A stretch of DNA of 64,000 nucleotides. It comes from an uncultured Oscillospiraceae bacterium (GTDB lineage: Bacteria; Bacillota; Clostridia; Oscillospirales; Oscillospiraceae). Shown here piece by piece: positions 1-8,283 of this stretch. How positions within the stretch are numbered: the stretch's first letter is position 1; every line of letters starts with the position of its first letter. The DNA lies in the NCBI GenBank assembly GCA_902478785.1, contig CABSMJ010000005.1, positions 99,935 to 163,934 of the forward strand, written 5' to 3'. The position numbers and the translations under genes are program-made. The notes beneath the pieces are model-generated. The model made no database searches. It saw only the letters and a list, made by a program, of their open reading frames with translations, and was not told the origin of the DNA.

Positions 1-578
1 AGTACCTCAGCCGCCTGGGGCTGACCCAGCTGCGCATCGCCGAAACCGAGAAATACGCCCACGTCACCTTCTTCTTCAACGGCGGCGTGGAGACGGTGTT
101 CCCCGGGGAGGACCGGGTGCTGGTGCCCTCTCCCAAGGTGGCCACCTACGACCTCCAGCCGGAGATGAGCGCCGTGGAGGTGTGTGACAAGTGCGTTGAG
201 CGCATCGAGTCCGGCGCCTACGACGTCATCATCCTCAACTTCGCCAACTGCGACATGGTGGGCCACACCGGCGTCTTTGACGCCGCCGTGAAGGCGGTGG
301 AGACTGTGGACACCTGCGTGGGCCGTGTGGTGGAGGCTACCCTGAAGATGGGCGGCATCGCCATGGTCACCGCTGACCACGGCAACGCCGAGGAGATGAA
401 GCAGGCCAACGGCAGTCCCATGACCGCCCACACCACCAATCTGGTGCCTTTCATCCTCTGCGGCGCCGGCAACGAGCTGCGGCCGGGCCGGCTGGCCGAT
501 ATCGCGCCCACTATTTTGGACGTGATGGGCCTGGAGTGCCCCCCGCAAATGGATGGCAAGACGCTGATCGTCAAATAA
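1..578 (+). CDS. gpmI: 2,3-bisphosphoglycerate-independent phosphoglycerate mutase, C-terminal part
   Basis: Glycolytic enzyme interconverting 3- and 2-phosphoglycerate in the cytoplasm. Only the C-terminal ~190 residues are present; the frame is open from the left edge, so the start lies outside the window. Visible family hallmarks are the metal-binding stretches NCDMVGHTG and [10 protein letters not shown], which belong to the alkaline-phosphatase-fold phosphatase domain, followed by the usual C-terminal [11 protein letters not shown]. The reading frame ends with TAA just before a strong intrinsic terminator, so gpmI is the last gene of its transcript. Identification is from conserved motifs and is secure; nothing can be said about the missing N-terminus. 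Confidence 0.96.
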   Translation, partial: YLSRLGLTQLRIAETEKYAHVTFFFNGGVETVFPGEDRVLVPSPKVATYDLQPEMSAVEVCDKCVERIESGAYDVIILNFANCDMVGHTGVFDAAVKAVETVDTCVGRVVEATLKMGGIAMVTADHGNAEEMKQANGSPMTAHTTNLVPFILCGAGNELRPGRLADIAPTILDVMGLECPPQMDGKTLIVK

Positions 579-582
579 GCGC

Positions 583-616
583 AAAGGCTTCGCCCCCAAG
601 GGGCGAAGCCTTTTTT
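583..616 (+). terminator. Intrinsic terminator after gpmI
   Basis: A GC-rich stem (AAGGCTTCGCCCC paired with GGGCGAAGCCTT) with a tiny loop is followed directly by a T run. Confidence 0.9.
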
Positions 617-885
617 GCGTCCGATAAAACGGACAGGCAGTCATAATTTTTTCATATTTTTTCCCCCAATCGTCAATTTTCTGCGAAATTGACCTTGCAT
701 TTTTGTGCTATAAAGCGTATACTAAGGTCACTACTTTTCCCAGATGTCTTTCCGTAGGGGGCAATCAGCCGTTTCATAAGGACGGCGGCGGAGAAAAGTC
801 TGTGAAAAGGAAGCGCTTTCCCGCATGTCGGTGCACTGCCTTTCGGGGCAGTAAGCCGCAAATCAATGTCAAAGGAGAGAGTTGT

Positions 886-2079
886 ATGTATAACTTCGCG
901 CTCGCGTTCGTGATCTGCGCCGTTGCTTATGTCATCGGTGAAGTCGTCTCGACGCTGACGAAGGCTTGGGTTCCCTCCGTCTTCGTCACTGCAGTAGTCT
1001 TCATCATCGGCTACTGGTACATCTGGCCCACTTCCCTGATCACTGATGCTGCCCTGATCCCCTTCGGCAGCACCACCGGTATCTACCTGATTCTGGTCCA
1101 CATGGGTACCGTCATCAGCCTCAAGCAGCTGGCTGAGCAGTGGAAGGTCATCGTGGTCTGCCTGGCTGGCCTGGCTGGCATGTGCGCAACCTGCTTGCTG
1201 ATCTGCCCCCTGATGATGGATCGTTCCCTCGTCATCTCCGGTCTGCCCCCCCTGACCGGTGGTATCGTGGCTGCTGTCACCATGCAGACTGCTGCTGCTG
1301 AGAAGGGCCTGGCCGATGCCGCTCTGTTCGCCATCGCTATGTACTGCGTCCAGGGCTTCGCCGGCTATCCTCTGACCGCTGTGTGCCTGCAGCTGGAAGG
1401 TCGTCGTCTGCTCAAGGTCTATCATGAGAAGGGCGGCACCGCCGGTGCTGTGGGCAGCGTCTCTGAGGACGGCGCTCTGGAGACCAGCACCAAGGAAGGC
1501 CGTCGCCTGATCCCCGCTGTTCCTGAGAAGTTCGATTCCGCTGTGGTCACCTTCCTGAAGATGGGTATCGCCGCCTGGATCGCCACTCAGATCGGCAACC
1601 TCACCGGTATCAGCGGCGCTGTGTGGGCTCTGGTCATCGGTATCATCCTGACCACCATCGGCTTCCTGGACAAGGATTCCCTGCATCGTTCCAACTCCTA
1701 TGGCATCGTCATGTTCGCTTTGATGATGTACATCTTCGACGGTCTGAAGGATTCCACTCCCGAGATGCTGGCTTCCATCGTTCTGCCCATGATCGAGCTG
1801 ATCGTCATCGGTGTGGCCGGTATGGGTATCCTCTGCTTCGTGGTCTCCAAGATCCTGCGGATGTCCTTCCTGCTGGCTTTCGCCACTGCGCTGACCGCTC
1901 TGTATGGCTTCCCCCCCAATGCCATCATCACCGAGTCCGTCTGCACTGCTCTGGCTAAGAACAAGGAAGAGAAGGACTACCTGATGAGCAAGATGTTCCC
2001 CGCCATGATCGTGGGTGGTTTCGTCACCGTTACCATCACCTCTGTCATCATTGCCGGCGCTTTCGCCAAGATGCTGTAA
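886..2079 (+). CDS. Polytopic membrane permease beside M20 amidohydrolases, family unassigned
   Basis: A 397-residue integral membrane protein with about ten hydrophobic segments and a hydrophilic central loop near residues 180-215. The halves look related: GLPPLTGG near residue 120 and YGFPPNA near residue 348 occupy comparable positions, as in inverted-repeat transporters. The start at 886 is chosen because AAAGGAGAG lies 6-7 bases upstream; the open frame begins earlier at 703 but has no RBS there. Codons are enriched in GCT, CGT and GGT relative to its neighbours, which may indicate high expression. Two M20 amidohydrolases follow on the same strand, so uptake of an acylated amino acid or small peptide is a reasonable inference. 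A GltS-like fold is possible but I cannot assign the family. Confidence 0.8.
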   Translation: MYNFALAFVICAVAYVIGEVVSTLTKAWVPSVFVTAVVFIIGYWYIWPTSLITDAALIPFGSTTGIYLILVHMGTVISLKQLAEQWKVIVVCLAGLAGMCATCLLICPLMMDRSLVISGLPPLTGGIVAAVTMQTAAAEKGLADAALFAIAMYCVQGFAGYPLTAVCLQLEGRRLLKVYHEKGGTAGAVGSVSEDGALETSTKEGRRLIPAVPEKFDSAVVTFLKMGIAAWIATQIGNLTGISGAVWALVIGIILTTIGFLDKDSLHRSNSYGIVMFALMMYIFDGLKDSTPEMLASIVLPMIELIVIGVAGMGILCFVVSKILRMSFLLAFATALTALYGFPPNAIITESVCTALAKNKEEKDYLMSKMFPAMIVGGFVTVTITSVIIAGAFAKML

Positions 2080-2190
2080 AGGCCGACAGACAGGACATTT
2101 GTTGCCTGGTAAAACAGCTGTCCGGCCTCTTTCGGGGCTGGACAGCTTTGTTTTATAGTCCTCAACTGGGAAAAGAAAGGATGTATTTTT

Positions 2191-3366
2191 ATGGATATCA
2201 AGGCTCTTGCGGAAAAATACGATTCCTACGTCATTGATCGCCGCCGCTTTTATCACACCTGCCCCGAGCTCTCCTGGGAGGAGAAGGAGACCATTGGCCT
2301 CATCAAGGCTGACCTGGAGGCCATGGGCATCACCGACATCCACATGTGCCAGAACTGCTATGGCCTGTGGGCGGACATCCACGGCGCCAAGCCCGGCAAG
2401 GCAGTGGCCCTGCGCGCCGACATCGACGGTCTGCCTGTGAAGGAGGCCACCGGCCTGCCCTTCGCCTCCAAGATCGAGGGCCATATGCACGCCTGCGGCC
2501 ACGATAACCACATCGCCATGCTGCTGGGCGCTGCCAAGATCCTCATGGACGTGAAGGATGAGCTGTGCGGCACCGTCCGCCTGGTGTTCCAGCCCGCCGA
2601 GGAGATCGCCAAGGGCGCTCTGGCCATGATGGAAGAGGGCGTCATGAAGGGTGTCTCCGCCATCTACGGCGTCCATGTCTGGGCCACCTTCGACGCTCCC
2701 TACATGGGCTTCAACGCCGGCAACCGCATGGCCTGCTGCCACGGCTTTGAGATCAAGGTGGAGGGCAAGTCCGCCCACGCCTCCGCTCCTCACCTGGGCG
2801 TGGATGCCGTCATGGTCTCCTGCTCCATCATGGAGGCCCTGCAGCAGTGCGTGTCCCGTATGAACGACCCCCTGAACCCCCTGGTCCTGACCATCGGCAA
2901 GGTCACCGCCGGCAACCGCTGGAACGTGCTGGCCGGCAGCGCCCTGCTGGAGGGCACTGTCCGCACCTTCACCACCGGCACCAAGGTGGAGGACGAGATC
3001 CGCAAGGTGGTGGAGAACACCGCTGCCGCCTTCGGCGCCAAGGCCACTTTGAGCTACACCTACATGACCGATCCCGTCATCAACTCCGATGAGCAGCTGG
3101 TCCGCATCGCTCAGGACGCCGTCAGCAAGCTCTACGGCAAGGAGTACCTGGTGGACGTGCCCACCATGATGGGCAGCGAGGACTTCTCCTGGTTCGGCAA
3201 GGACGGTGCGTCCTACATCTACGGCTTCGTGGGCAGCCACAAGAAGGGCACCGAGATGTACTCCAACCACCACGAGAAGTACGACGTGGACGAGGATATG
3301 CTGCATCGCGGCGCCGCTGTTGCTGCGCAGTTCGCTGCCGACTTCCTGGCTGAGAACGCCCAGTAA
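2191..3366 (+). CDS. M20 family metallopeptidase / amidohydrolase (M20D type), first copy
   Basis: A 391-residue cytoplasmic zinc amidohydrolase of the hippurate / IAA-amino acid hydrolase group, which removes acyl groups from N-acyl amino acids. Metal-site motifs are visible: MHACGHDNH near residue 95, QPAEE near 133, HVWA near 161 and a C-terminal HHEKYDVDED. The start follows GAAAGGATG with ordinary spacing. It sits ~110 bp after the permease gene and ~70 bp before a close paralogue, suggesting a three-gene uptake-and-hydrolysis unit. The actual substrate cannot be read from sequence. Confidence 0.92.
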   Translation: MDIKALAEKYDSYVIDRRRFYHTCPELSWEEKETIGLIKADLEAMGITDIHMCQNCYGLWADIHGAKPGKAVALRADIDGLPVKEATGLPFASKIEGHMHACGHDNHIAMLLGAAKILMDVKDELCGTVRLVFQPAEEIAKGALAMMEEGVMKGVSAIYGVHVWATFDAPYMGFNAGNRMACCHGFEIKVEGKSAHASAPHLGVDAVMVSCSIMEALQQCVSRMNDPLNPLVLTIGKVTAGNRWNVLAGSALLEGTVRTFTTGTKVEDEIRKVVENTAAAFGAKATLSYTYMTDPVINSDEQLVRIAQDAVSKLYGKEYLVDVPTMMGSEDFSWFGKDGASYIYGFVGSHKKGTEMYSNHHEKYDVDEDMLHRGAAVAAQFAADFLAENAQ

Positions 3367-3439
3367 TTTTCCCGCGTAAACTGGAACAGGGCGGCTCTCC
3401 CAGGAGGGCCGCCCTGAAAAAAATAAAGAGGGTATACAT

Positions 3440-4621
3440 ATGGATGTAAAGAAGCTCGCCGAAGAGTCGGAATCCTATATCGTGGAGCGCCGCCGCTACT
3501 ATCACGCGCACCCCGAGCTGACCTGCGAGGAAAAAAACACCCGGGACTCCATCCATCGGGATCTGGAGGCCCTGGGCATCACGGATATCCGTGACGCCTC
3601 CAACTGCTACGGTCTGATCGCCACCATCCACGGCGGCAAGCCGGGCAAGACCGTCGCCCTGCGGGCGGATATCGACGCGCTGTCCTTCCAGGAGGAGACC
3701 GGCCTGCCCTTCGCCTCCTGCGACCCGGGGAAGATGCACGCCTGCGGCCACGACTGCCACATCGCCATGCTGCTGGGCGCCGCCAAGATTCTCCAGGCCC
3801 ACCGGGAGGAGCTCTCCGGCAACGTGCGGCTGATCGTCCAGCCCGCCGAGGAGATCGTGGCCGGCGCCAACTGGATGATCGAGGCCGGCGCTCTGGACGG
3901 GGTGGACGCCATCTACGGCAACCACGTCTGGGCCACGGTGGACGCCCCCTATGTGGACTTCACCGCCGGCAGCCGCATGGCCTATTCCGGCCGGTTTGAC
4001 ATCTACATCAACGGCGTCTCCTCTCACGCCGCCTCTCCTCACCTGGGCGCCGACGCCATCACCTGCGCGGCTCTCATCATCGACAACCTCCAGCGGTATG
4101 TCTCCCGGATGAACGACCCCCTGAACCCCCTGGTGCTGACCATCGGCACCATCGAGGGCGGCAACCGGTTCAACGCCGTGGCCAACCGGGTCCACATGGA
4201 GGGCGTCACCCGGGCCTACTCGGCGGATCTTCACGAGAAGGTCATGCGCCAGATCATCGAGAACACCGCCAAGGCCATGGGCATGACCGCCACGCTGGAG
4301 TATGCCGACGTGGTGGCTCCCGTCCTCAACGACGACGATGAGCTGACGGAGCTCGCCCAGGACGCGGTGACCAAGCTCTACGGCAAGGACACCCTGATCC
4401 AGATGCCTCCCATGATGGGCAGCGAGGACTTCGCCAACTACGCCGCCAAGATCCCCGCGGTCTTTGGCTTCCTGGGCTGCCGGAACGAGTCCAAGGGCAT
4501 CGTCCATGTCAACCACCACGAGAAGTTCGACGTAGACGAGAGCATCCTCCCCAGAGGCACTGCCATCATGACCCAGTTCGCTGTGGACTACCTGGCAAAA
4601 AATGCTCCTGAGCAGGCGTAA
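3440..4621 (+). CDS. M20 family metallopeptidase / amidohydrolase (M20D type), second copy
   Basis: A 393-residue paralogue of the preceding gene with the same architecture: MHACGHDCH metal motif, QPAEE, NHVWA, and C-terminal HHEKFDVDES. The peptidase domain is interrupted by a lid/dimerisation domain around residues 180-290, as normal for M20. The two copies share long identical stretches (for example SRMNDPLNPLVLTIG), pointing to tandem duplication, but differ in the substrate-facing middle, so they may have different specificities. An intrinsic terminator follows immediately, closing the presumed operon with the upstream permease. Confidence 0.92.
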   Translation: MDVKKLAEESESYIVERRRYYHAHPELTCEEKNTRDSIHRDLEALGITDIRDASNCYGLIATIHGGKPGKTVALRADIDALSFQEETGLPFASCDPGKMHACGHDCHIAMLLGAAKILQAHREELSGNVRLIVQPAEEIVAGANWMIEAGALDGVDAIYGNHVWATVDAPYVDFTAGSRMAYSGRFDIYINGVSSHAASPHLGADAITCAALIIDNLQRYVSRMNDPLNPLVLTIGTIEGGNRFNAVANRVHMEGVTRAYSADLHEKVMRQIIENTAKAMGMTATLEYADVVAPVLNDDDELTELAQDAVTKLYGKDTLIQMPPMMGSEDFANYAAKIPAVFGFLGCRNESKGIVHVNHHEKFDVDESILPRGTAIMTQFAVDYLAKNAPEQA

Positions 4622-4630
4622 ACGGACAGA

Positions 4631-4660
4631 AAAACGGACGGCTTTGGCCGTCCGTTTTCT
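4631..4660 (+). terminator. Intrinsic terminator after the second M20 gene
   Basis: AAAACGGACGGC and GGCCGTCCGTTTT form a perfect stem with a short loop and a T-rich tail; it could work in both directions against the convergent small gene. Confidence 0.88.
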
Positions 4661-4702
4661 TGTATTCCTATGAAGTGCCCTTTGGCCCAAAAAGGAGGCC
4701 TT

Positions 4703-4921
4703 TCAGTTGGTCCGGTACCGGACCAGGGCACCCCGCACCAGAGCCAGCGTGAAGATGGCCACGCCGCTGAGAGGCGCCCAGATCATCAGGTCCTCGTAGT
4801 CCACATGCAGGTGCAGGAAAAGGCCATAGCAGGCCAGCAGAGTCAGGGCTCCCCAGCCCAGGGCCACTGCCAGCAGACCCAGCATCTCCTTCATCGGCTG
4901 TTGTCTCTTTTTCTTTTCCAT
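4703..4921 (-). CDS. Small two-helix membrane protein, hypothetical
   Basis: A 72-residue protein with a basic, Lys/Arg-rich N-terminus and two hydrophobic segments, roughly residues 12-34 and 44-62, ending in VRYRTN. The start at 4921 is preferred over an upstream ATG at 4948 because AAGGAGGG lies between them at correct spacing. Resembles small membrane proteins of Clostridia that are annotated only as hypothetical; I see no catalytic or binding motif. Convergent with the M20 operon. Confidence 0.6.
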   Translation of the reverse strand: MEKKKRQQPMKEMLGLLAVALGWGALTLLACYGLFLHLHVDYEDLMIWAPLSGVAIFTLALVRGALVRYRTN

Positions 4922-5028
4922 GCCTTTTCCCTCCTTGCGGTCCGGCATCCGCCGGAGACCCTTTATACCTATAAGACGCCGAAGGACCCCCTTTTATCTC
5001 CACTTTTTCCGAACTTTTTTATCTTTGT

Positions 5029-5058
5029 AGCCATGCACAGTTTTATGCATGGCTTTTT
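5029..5058 (+). terminator. Hairpin with T-rich tail in the 4.95-5.17 kb gap
   Basis: AGCCATGCA and TGCATGGCT form a 9-bp stem followed by TTTTTG. No plus-strand gene precedes it, so its target is unclear. Apart from this hairpin and the forespore-type promoter at 5174-5202, I see nothing else in the ~390-bp gap between 4922 and 5310. Confidence 0.4.
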
Positions 5059-5173
5059 GTGCGTTTTCTCTATGTTTTTTGCTGCTTCCGCCCCCGCTTT
5101 CGCCCCAGGTCCCGCCTCTGGGGCAGGGAAGTGGGGGAAACCGGGCAGCTTTTTTCTTTTCTGGCAGAAAACG

Positions 5174-5202
5174 GTATAAAAGGCGACGGCCGGGGACATA
5201 CT
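5174..5202 (+). promoter_or_regulatory. Forespore sigma-F/sigma-G-type promoter for the SpoIIQ-like gene
   Basis: GTATA (5174-5178), a 15-base spacer, then GGACATACT (5194-5202). This matches the sigma-F consensus GYATA-N15-GGNNANANT at every defined position. It lies ~110 bases upstream of an M23 gene, agreeing with the known sigma-F control of spoIIQ in Bacillus subtilis. Confidence 0.75.
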
Positions 5203-5310
5203 GGGTGACAGATGGTGCATCACACCACCGAAGCCGGCAGGCCGCCTGCCGGGAAAGGGCGGCAGCGCTGTCCGCAGGCCGGGAAACCGGAGGCAGCGCA
5301 GGAGGAATCT

Positions 5311-6027
5311 ATGGGTAAACGCACAATGAAGACGGTGCTCGGCGGAGGGGGCTACTACATAGCCCTGCTCCTGTGCGTCGCCGCCATTGGAGTCGGAGGC
5401 TATTATGCCCTGTTTCACACCCCCGCCGAAACCACGGGGGACACCACCAACCAGGAAGAGCCGGTCGCCTCGCAAAGCCAGCAGCAGGAACCCCAGGCCC
5501 CGGTGATCCAGACCATGGAGCCGGAGGAGGTGGAAGACCAGACCACCCCGGAGCCCCAGGAGGAAACGGAACCCACCGCCCCGGTGCTGGACGACACGCC
5601 GGTGGTGGCCGCGCCGCCGTCCCTGATCGTGGCGCCGGTGGAGGGGGAGACCGTGGCGGCCTTCTCCGCCAATGAACTCCACTACGACGCCACCATGGGG
5701 GACTGGCGGACCCACGACGGCATCGACATCCAGGCCCCCGAGGGCACCCAGGTGCTGGCAGCGGAGGCAGGCACGGTGCAGTCGGTGTATGAGGACAACC
5801 TGATGGGCACCGTGGTGGTCATCGACCACGGCGACGGCGTCCAGACCCTCTACGCCAGCCTCCAGCCCGACCCGGCGGTGGAGACCGGAGATCAGGTCAC
5901 CGCAGGCCAGGTCATCGGCCAGGTGGGCAGCACCGCCGTGGCCGAGGCGGACCGGGGCGCCCATCTCCACTTCTCCGTGACCCAGGACGGAGAACCCACG
6001 GACCCGGAGGCCTATCTCAAGGGCTGA
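5311..6027 (+). CDS. spoIIQ: M23 family peptidase, SpoIIQ-like forespore protein
   Basis: A 238-residue protein with one N-terminal transmembrane segment (about residues 15-33), a long Glu/Pro/Gln/Thr-rich linker to about residue 110, and a C-terminal LytM/M23 domain. Both zinc motifs appear intact: HDGID (HxxxD) near residue 134 and HLHF near 217, as in clostridial SpoIIQ and unlike the degenerate B. subtilis protein. In sporulation, SpoIIQ in the forespore membrane pairs with SpoIIIAH across the engulfment space. AGGAGGAATCT precedes the chosen ATG. The sigma-F-type promoter supports the SpoIIQ identity; a general M23 endopeptidase is the alternative. Confidence 0.82.
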   Translation: MGKRTMKTVLGGGGYYIALLLCVAAIGVGGYYALFHTPAETTGDTTNQEEPVASQSQQQEPQAPVIQTMEPEEVEDQTTPEPQEETEPTAPVLDDTPVVAAPPSLIVAPVEGETVAAFSANELHYDATMGDWRTHDGIDIQAPEGTQVLAAEAGTVQSVYEDNLMGTVVVIDHGDGVQTLYASLQPDPAVETGDQVTAGQVIGQVGSTAVAEADRGAHLHFSVTQDGEPTDPEAYLKG

Positions 6028-6028
6028 A

Positions 6029-6065
6029 AAAAAGGGGCCCCTGCCAAAAAAGCAGGGGCCCCTTG
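6029..6065. terminator. Bidirectional terminator between spoIIQ-like and hpf
   Basis: AAGGGGCCCCTGC and GCAGGGGCCCCTT form a long perfect stem flanked by A and T tracts, so it can serve both convergent genes. Confidence 0.88.
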
Positions 6066-6074
6066 GTTTATCTC

Positions 6075-6611
6075 TCAGTCGGTCTCAATGAGGCCGTAGC
6101 CGCCGTTCTTGCGCTGATAGACCACGGAGATGGTCTCGGTGTCCATGTTGCGGAAGACGAAGAAGTCATGGTCCAGCAGGTTCATCTGCATGATGGCCTC
6201 CTCGGTGCTCATGGGCTTGACGGCGAAGTGCTTGGTGCGCACCACGTCGAACTCCTTCTCCTCAGTGACCTCAAAGGCATCCTCCGGCGCAGTGGCGGGG
6301 AAGGCATCGGACCGCAGGCGCTTGGCCAGGCGGGTCTTATTCTTGAGGATCTGGCGCTCGATATAGCCCACAGCGCCGTCGATGGCGCCGCGCATATCGC
6401 CGTCCGGCGCCTCTGTCTGGGCACGGAACAGAGTATTTCCTCCGCGGATCGTCACTTCAACGCCGCAGCGATGATCCTTTTCCACAGAAAAGGTGACAAA
6501 GGCGTCTGCCTCCTCCCGGAAAAAGCGATCCAGCTTGGACAGCTTCTTCGCCGCGTAGTCCTTGATGGAATCATTCAAAGTGACCTTCTTGCACGCGAAT
6601 GTAAACTTCAT
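6075..6611 (-). CDS. hpf: Ribosome hibernation-promoting factor, long form
   Basis: A 178-residue long-form HPF. The N-terminal ~100 residues (starting MKFTFACKKVTLNDSIKDYA) are the 30S-binding HPF/YfiA domain; the C-terminal ~55 residues (VVRTKHFAVKPMSTEEAIMQ... YGLIETD) are the dimerisation domain that joins two 70S ribosomes into inactive 100S particles in stationary phase. Length is normal for the long form. GAAAGGAGCGG precedes the ATG, and a sigma-A promoter is visible upstream. Monocistronic. Confidence 0.96.
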   Translation of the reverse strand: MKFTFACKKVTLNDSIKDYAAKKLSKLDRFFREEADAFVTFSVEKDHRCGVEVTIRGGNTLFRAQTEAPDGDMRGAIDGAVGYIERQILKNKTRLAKRLRSDAFPATAPEDAFEVTEEKEFDVVRTKHFAVKPMSTEEAIMQMNLLDHDFFVFRNMDTETISVVYQRKNGGYGLIETD

Positions 6612-6688
6612 ACTACCGCTCCTTTCGTTGGCCCCCTACTGGGGAATGGAAAGAGGAAACGGGGACCGTCTCCCCTTTGTTAAATCCA

Positions 6689-6717
6689 AGTATATCACAG
6701 GAAAATGGATTTGAAAA
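6689..6717 (-). promoter_or_regulatory. Sigma-A promoter for hpf
   Basis: On the minus strand: -35 TTTTCA (6712-6717), 17-base spacer, -10 TATACT (6689-6694), preceded by TG at the extended position. Confidence 0.6.
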
Positions 6718-6812
6718 GAGGAATTCAGCAGACTTCACAAAAATTTCAGATCTGCCCCAGGGCGCTCCGTGGCCTTTCGACAAAAGTAGTGTCTCTTCCC
6801 CAAAAGCTCCTA

Positions 6813-6920
6813 TGTACAAAAGGGGACAGGTTTGCTACAATCATCTTGGAAGCTTTCCCAAACTCCCACCCGCTTTTGGGCCGCCCGGCGCGCTGCGTCC
6901 GGCGGCCTCTTTTTTTTGCG
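6813..6920 (+). ncRNA. Candidate short plus-strand transcript between two minus-strand operons
   Basis: TGTACA (6813-6818), a 17-base spacer and TACAAT (6836-6841) form a promoter-like pair. About 45 bases further, GGCCGCC and GGCGGCC form a stem followed by eight T residues (ending near 6919). The interval contains no convincing open frame. A transcript of roughly 70 nt is predicted; no RNA family is recognised. Confidence 0.3.
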
Positions 6921-6923
6921 GCA

Positions 6924-6960
6924 AAAAAGCCGGAGCGCCAAAAGGCGCTCCGGCTCTTTT
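6924..6960. terminator. Terminator of the yabM-yabR cluster
   Basis: AAAAAGCCGGAGCGCC and GGCGCTCCGGCTCTTTT form a strong stem with an AAAA loop. The minus-strand copy has a T tract, so it terminates the long minus-strand cluster; it can act in both directions. Confidence 0.85.
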
Positions 6961-6997
6961 CCTTGCTGACGATCTCACGGCGGCAGGGGAGATGGGA

Positions 6998-7465
6998 TCA
7001 TCTCCGCCGGCGGCCGCCGCCCCGTTTTCCGTCGATATTCCGATTCAGGTCGGAGAGCTTGCCCTCCGAAGCGGACATGAACTGCTTGAGCTTGTCCTCA
7101 AAGGACAGGTCCCCGCTGGGAGGCAGGGGCTGACCATGGGCGGGCCGGCCCTGAAACGAGGGACGGGCCGCGGGCCGGGGCGCGGGACGGCCTGCCGCCC
7201 CGGGGTGGGGAGGACGGGGGCCACGGGGCGCCGGCGGCAGGGCCTTCTTGATGGACAGGTTGATCTTGCCGCCCTCGGTGGACAGCACCTTGACCTTGAC
7301 CTCCTGACCCTCCTGCAAAAAATCGTGGACGTCGTTGACAAATTGATTGGCGATCTCCGAAATATGTACCAGTCCGGATTTCCCGCCGGGCAGCGCCACA
7401 AAGGCGCCGAATTTGGTGATGGTGGTTACCTTGCCTTCCAGAATGCTCCCAACCTCAAGCTCCAT
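6998..7465 (-). CDS. yabR: S1 RNA-binding domain protein (YabR-like)
   Basis: A 155-residue protein with an N-terminal S1 domain (residues 1-72, [20 protein letters not shown]..., including GLVHISEI) and a disordered Arg/Pro/Gly-rich tail ending in GGGRRRR. S1 domains bind single-stranded RNA. The start at 7465 is chosen because S1 homology begins there and GGGAAGGGAG lies upstream; the open frame extends 14 codons further. It is the last gene of the yabM...divIC-yabR cluster, the same position as yabR in Bacillus. The exact role is not established. Confidence 0.85.
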   Translation of the reverse strand: MELEVGSILEGKVTTITKFGAFVALPGGKSGLVHISEIANQFVNDVHDFLQEGQEVKVKVLSTEGGKINLSIKKALPPAPRGPRPPHPGAAGRPAPRPAARPSFQGRPAHGQPLPPSGDLSFEDKLKQFMSASEGKLSDLNRNIDGKRGGGRRRR

Positions 7466-7503
7466 ACAGTTTGCGTGTTCTCCCTTCCCAGACTCTCTTT
7501 GGT

Positions 7504-7806
7504 TCAATCGCTGACGTTATAGAACACCTTCTCGCCGGGATTGACCATGCCCAGCTCCTCTCTGGCGATCTCTTCCTTCAGCGCCGGGTCGTCTCCGTTT
7601 TCGATGTCCTGGGACAGTTTGGCATTCTTCTGCCGCAGCTGCTCCACCTGTTGGGTCAGCTGCTCCTGATCCTCCTGGGCGGTGCGGATCTGCCCCTGGA
7701 GGCGGTAGAGCTGGGTGCCCAGGACCACCAGCAGAACCAAAAATACGACTTTGGTCAAAAGTTTGGATTTTGGTCTCTTCTTTGTGCTCTTGGTGCTCTT
7801 GGCCAT
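7504..7806 (-). CDS. divIC: Septum formation initiator DivIC/FtsB-like protein (internal start in the yabQ frame)
   Basis: From the ATG at 7806 the frame encodes a 100-residue bitopic protein: a Lys/Ser-rich cytoplasmic N-terminus ([15 protein letters not shown]), one transmembrane segment (about residues 18-36), a coiled coil ([20 protein letters not shown] and onwards) and a C-terminal [14 protein letters not shown], which is diagnostic for DivIC/FtsB. Together with DivIB and FtsL it forms the septal complex that activates cell-wall synthesis at division. AAAGGGGGAG lies upstream of this ATG, so it can be translated independently, although there is no stop codon separating it from the yabQ part. 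Confidence 0.8.
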   Translation of the reverse strand: MAKSTKSTKKRPKSKLLTKVVFLVLLVVLGTQLYRLQGQIRTAQEDQEQLTQQVEQLRQKNAKLSQDIENGDDPALKEEIAREELGMVNPGEKVFYNVSD

Positions 7807-8277
7807 ACCCGCCGACTCCCCCTTTCGATGCATGCGGACGACGGTCCGTTTGTAGTTAAATATTGTACCCCATTTTTCTGCGAAAAGAAAGAGATTTTTT
7901 CCGCGCCGGGCTATTTTTTTCAAAAACGCCCAGAATTTCTTCCCCGGCAGCAGCATCCAACTGCCCAAAAGCGCCAAAAGGGCCACCCACAGATCCCACA
8001 CCGGCCGCAGGGGTCGGGACAGCCAGGTGAAGTAGAGCATGCAGCCCAGGCCGCAGCCGGCCACCACGTAGAGCTGCACCACCCCGTCGGCGGCCTGGAG
8101 GACGAAGAGAAAGACCCCCGCGCCGCACAGCAGGCAGTAGAGCAGGTCCAGGGCCTTCTCCCAGCTCCGGCGGCGCAGCCGCAGCGCCCGCAGCAGGTCA
8201 TAGACCATCCCGGCGCAGCCGCCCAACAGCACCGACCCGCCCAACAGCCGGAGCTGGTCCCACAGCACGATCTCCAT
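7504..8277 (-). CDS. yabQ: YabQ sporulation membrane protein fused in frame to DivIC
   Basis: One uninterrupted 257-codon frame. Residues 1-~150 match YabQ: four or so hydrophobic segments beginning [20 protein letters not shown], with LRALR and a C-terminal [13 protein letters not shown]. YabQ is a mother-cell membrane protein needed for cortex formation. Residues 158-257 are the complete DivIC. In Bacillus these are separate adjacent genes. Here the join ([21 protein letters not shown]) contains no stop, so readthrough would give a YabQ-DivIC chimera. The gene starts 6 bp after yabP ends, consistent with an operon. A sequencing error that removed a stop cannot be excluded. Confidence 0.75.
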   Translation of the reverse strand: MEIVLWDQLRLLGGSVLLGGCAGMVYDLLRALRLRRRSWEKALDLLYCLLCGAGVFLFVLQAADGVVQLYVVAGCGLGCMLYFTWLSRPLRPVWDLWVALLALLGSWMLLPGKKFWAFLKKIARRGKNLFLFAEKWGTIFNYKRTVVRMHRKGESAGMAKSTKSTKKRPKSKLLTKVVFLVLLVVLGTQLYRLQGQIRTAQEDQEQLTQQVEQLRQKNAKLSQDIENGDDPALKEEIAREELGMVNPGEKVFYNVSD

Positions 8278-8283
8278 GGCCGC

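Noticed and set aside
673..3306. Long minus-strand open frame opposite the permease and first M20 gene
   Set aside because: It is antisense to genes with clear families and RBSs, has low-complexity His/Gly/Gln-rich content, and no RBS. High GC content makes such shadow frames common here.
6613..6819. 68-codon frame upstream of hpf
   Set aside because: It covers the hpf promoter and leader; no RBS and no similarity to known proteins.
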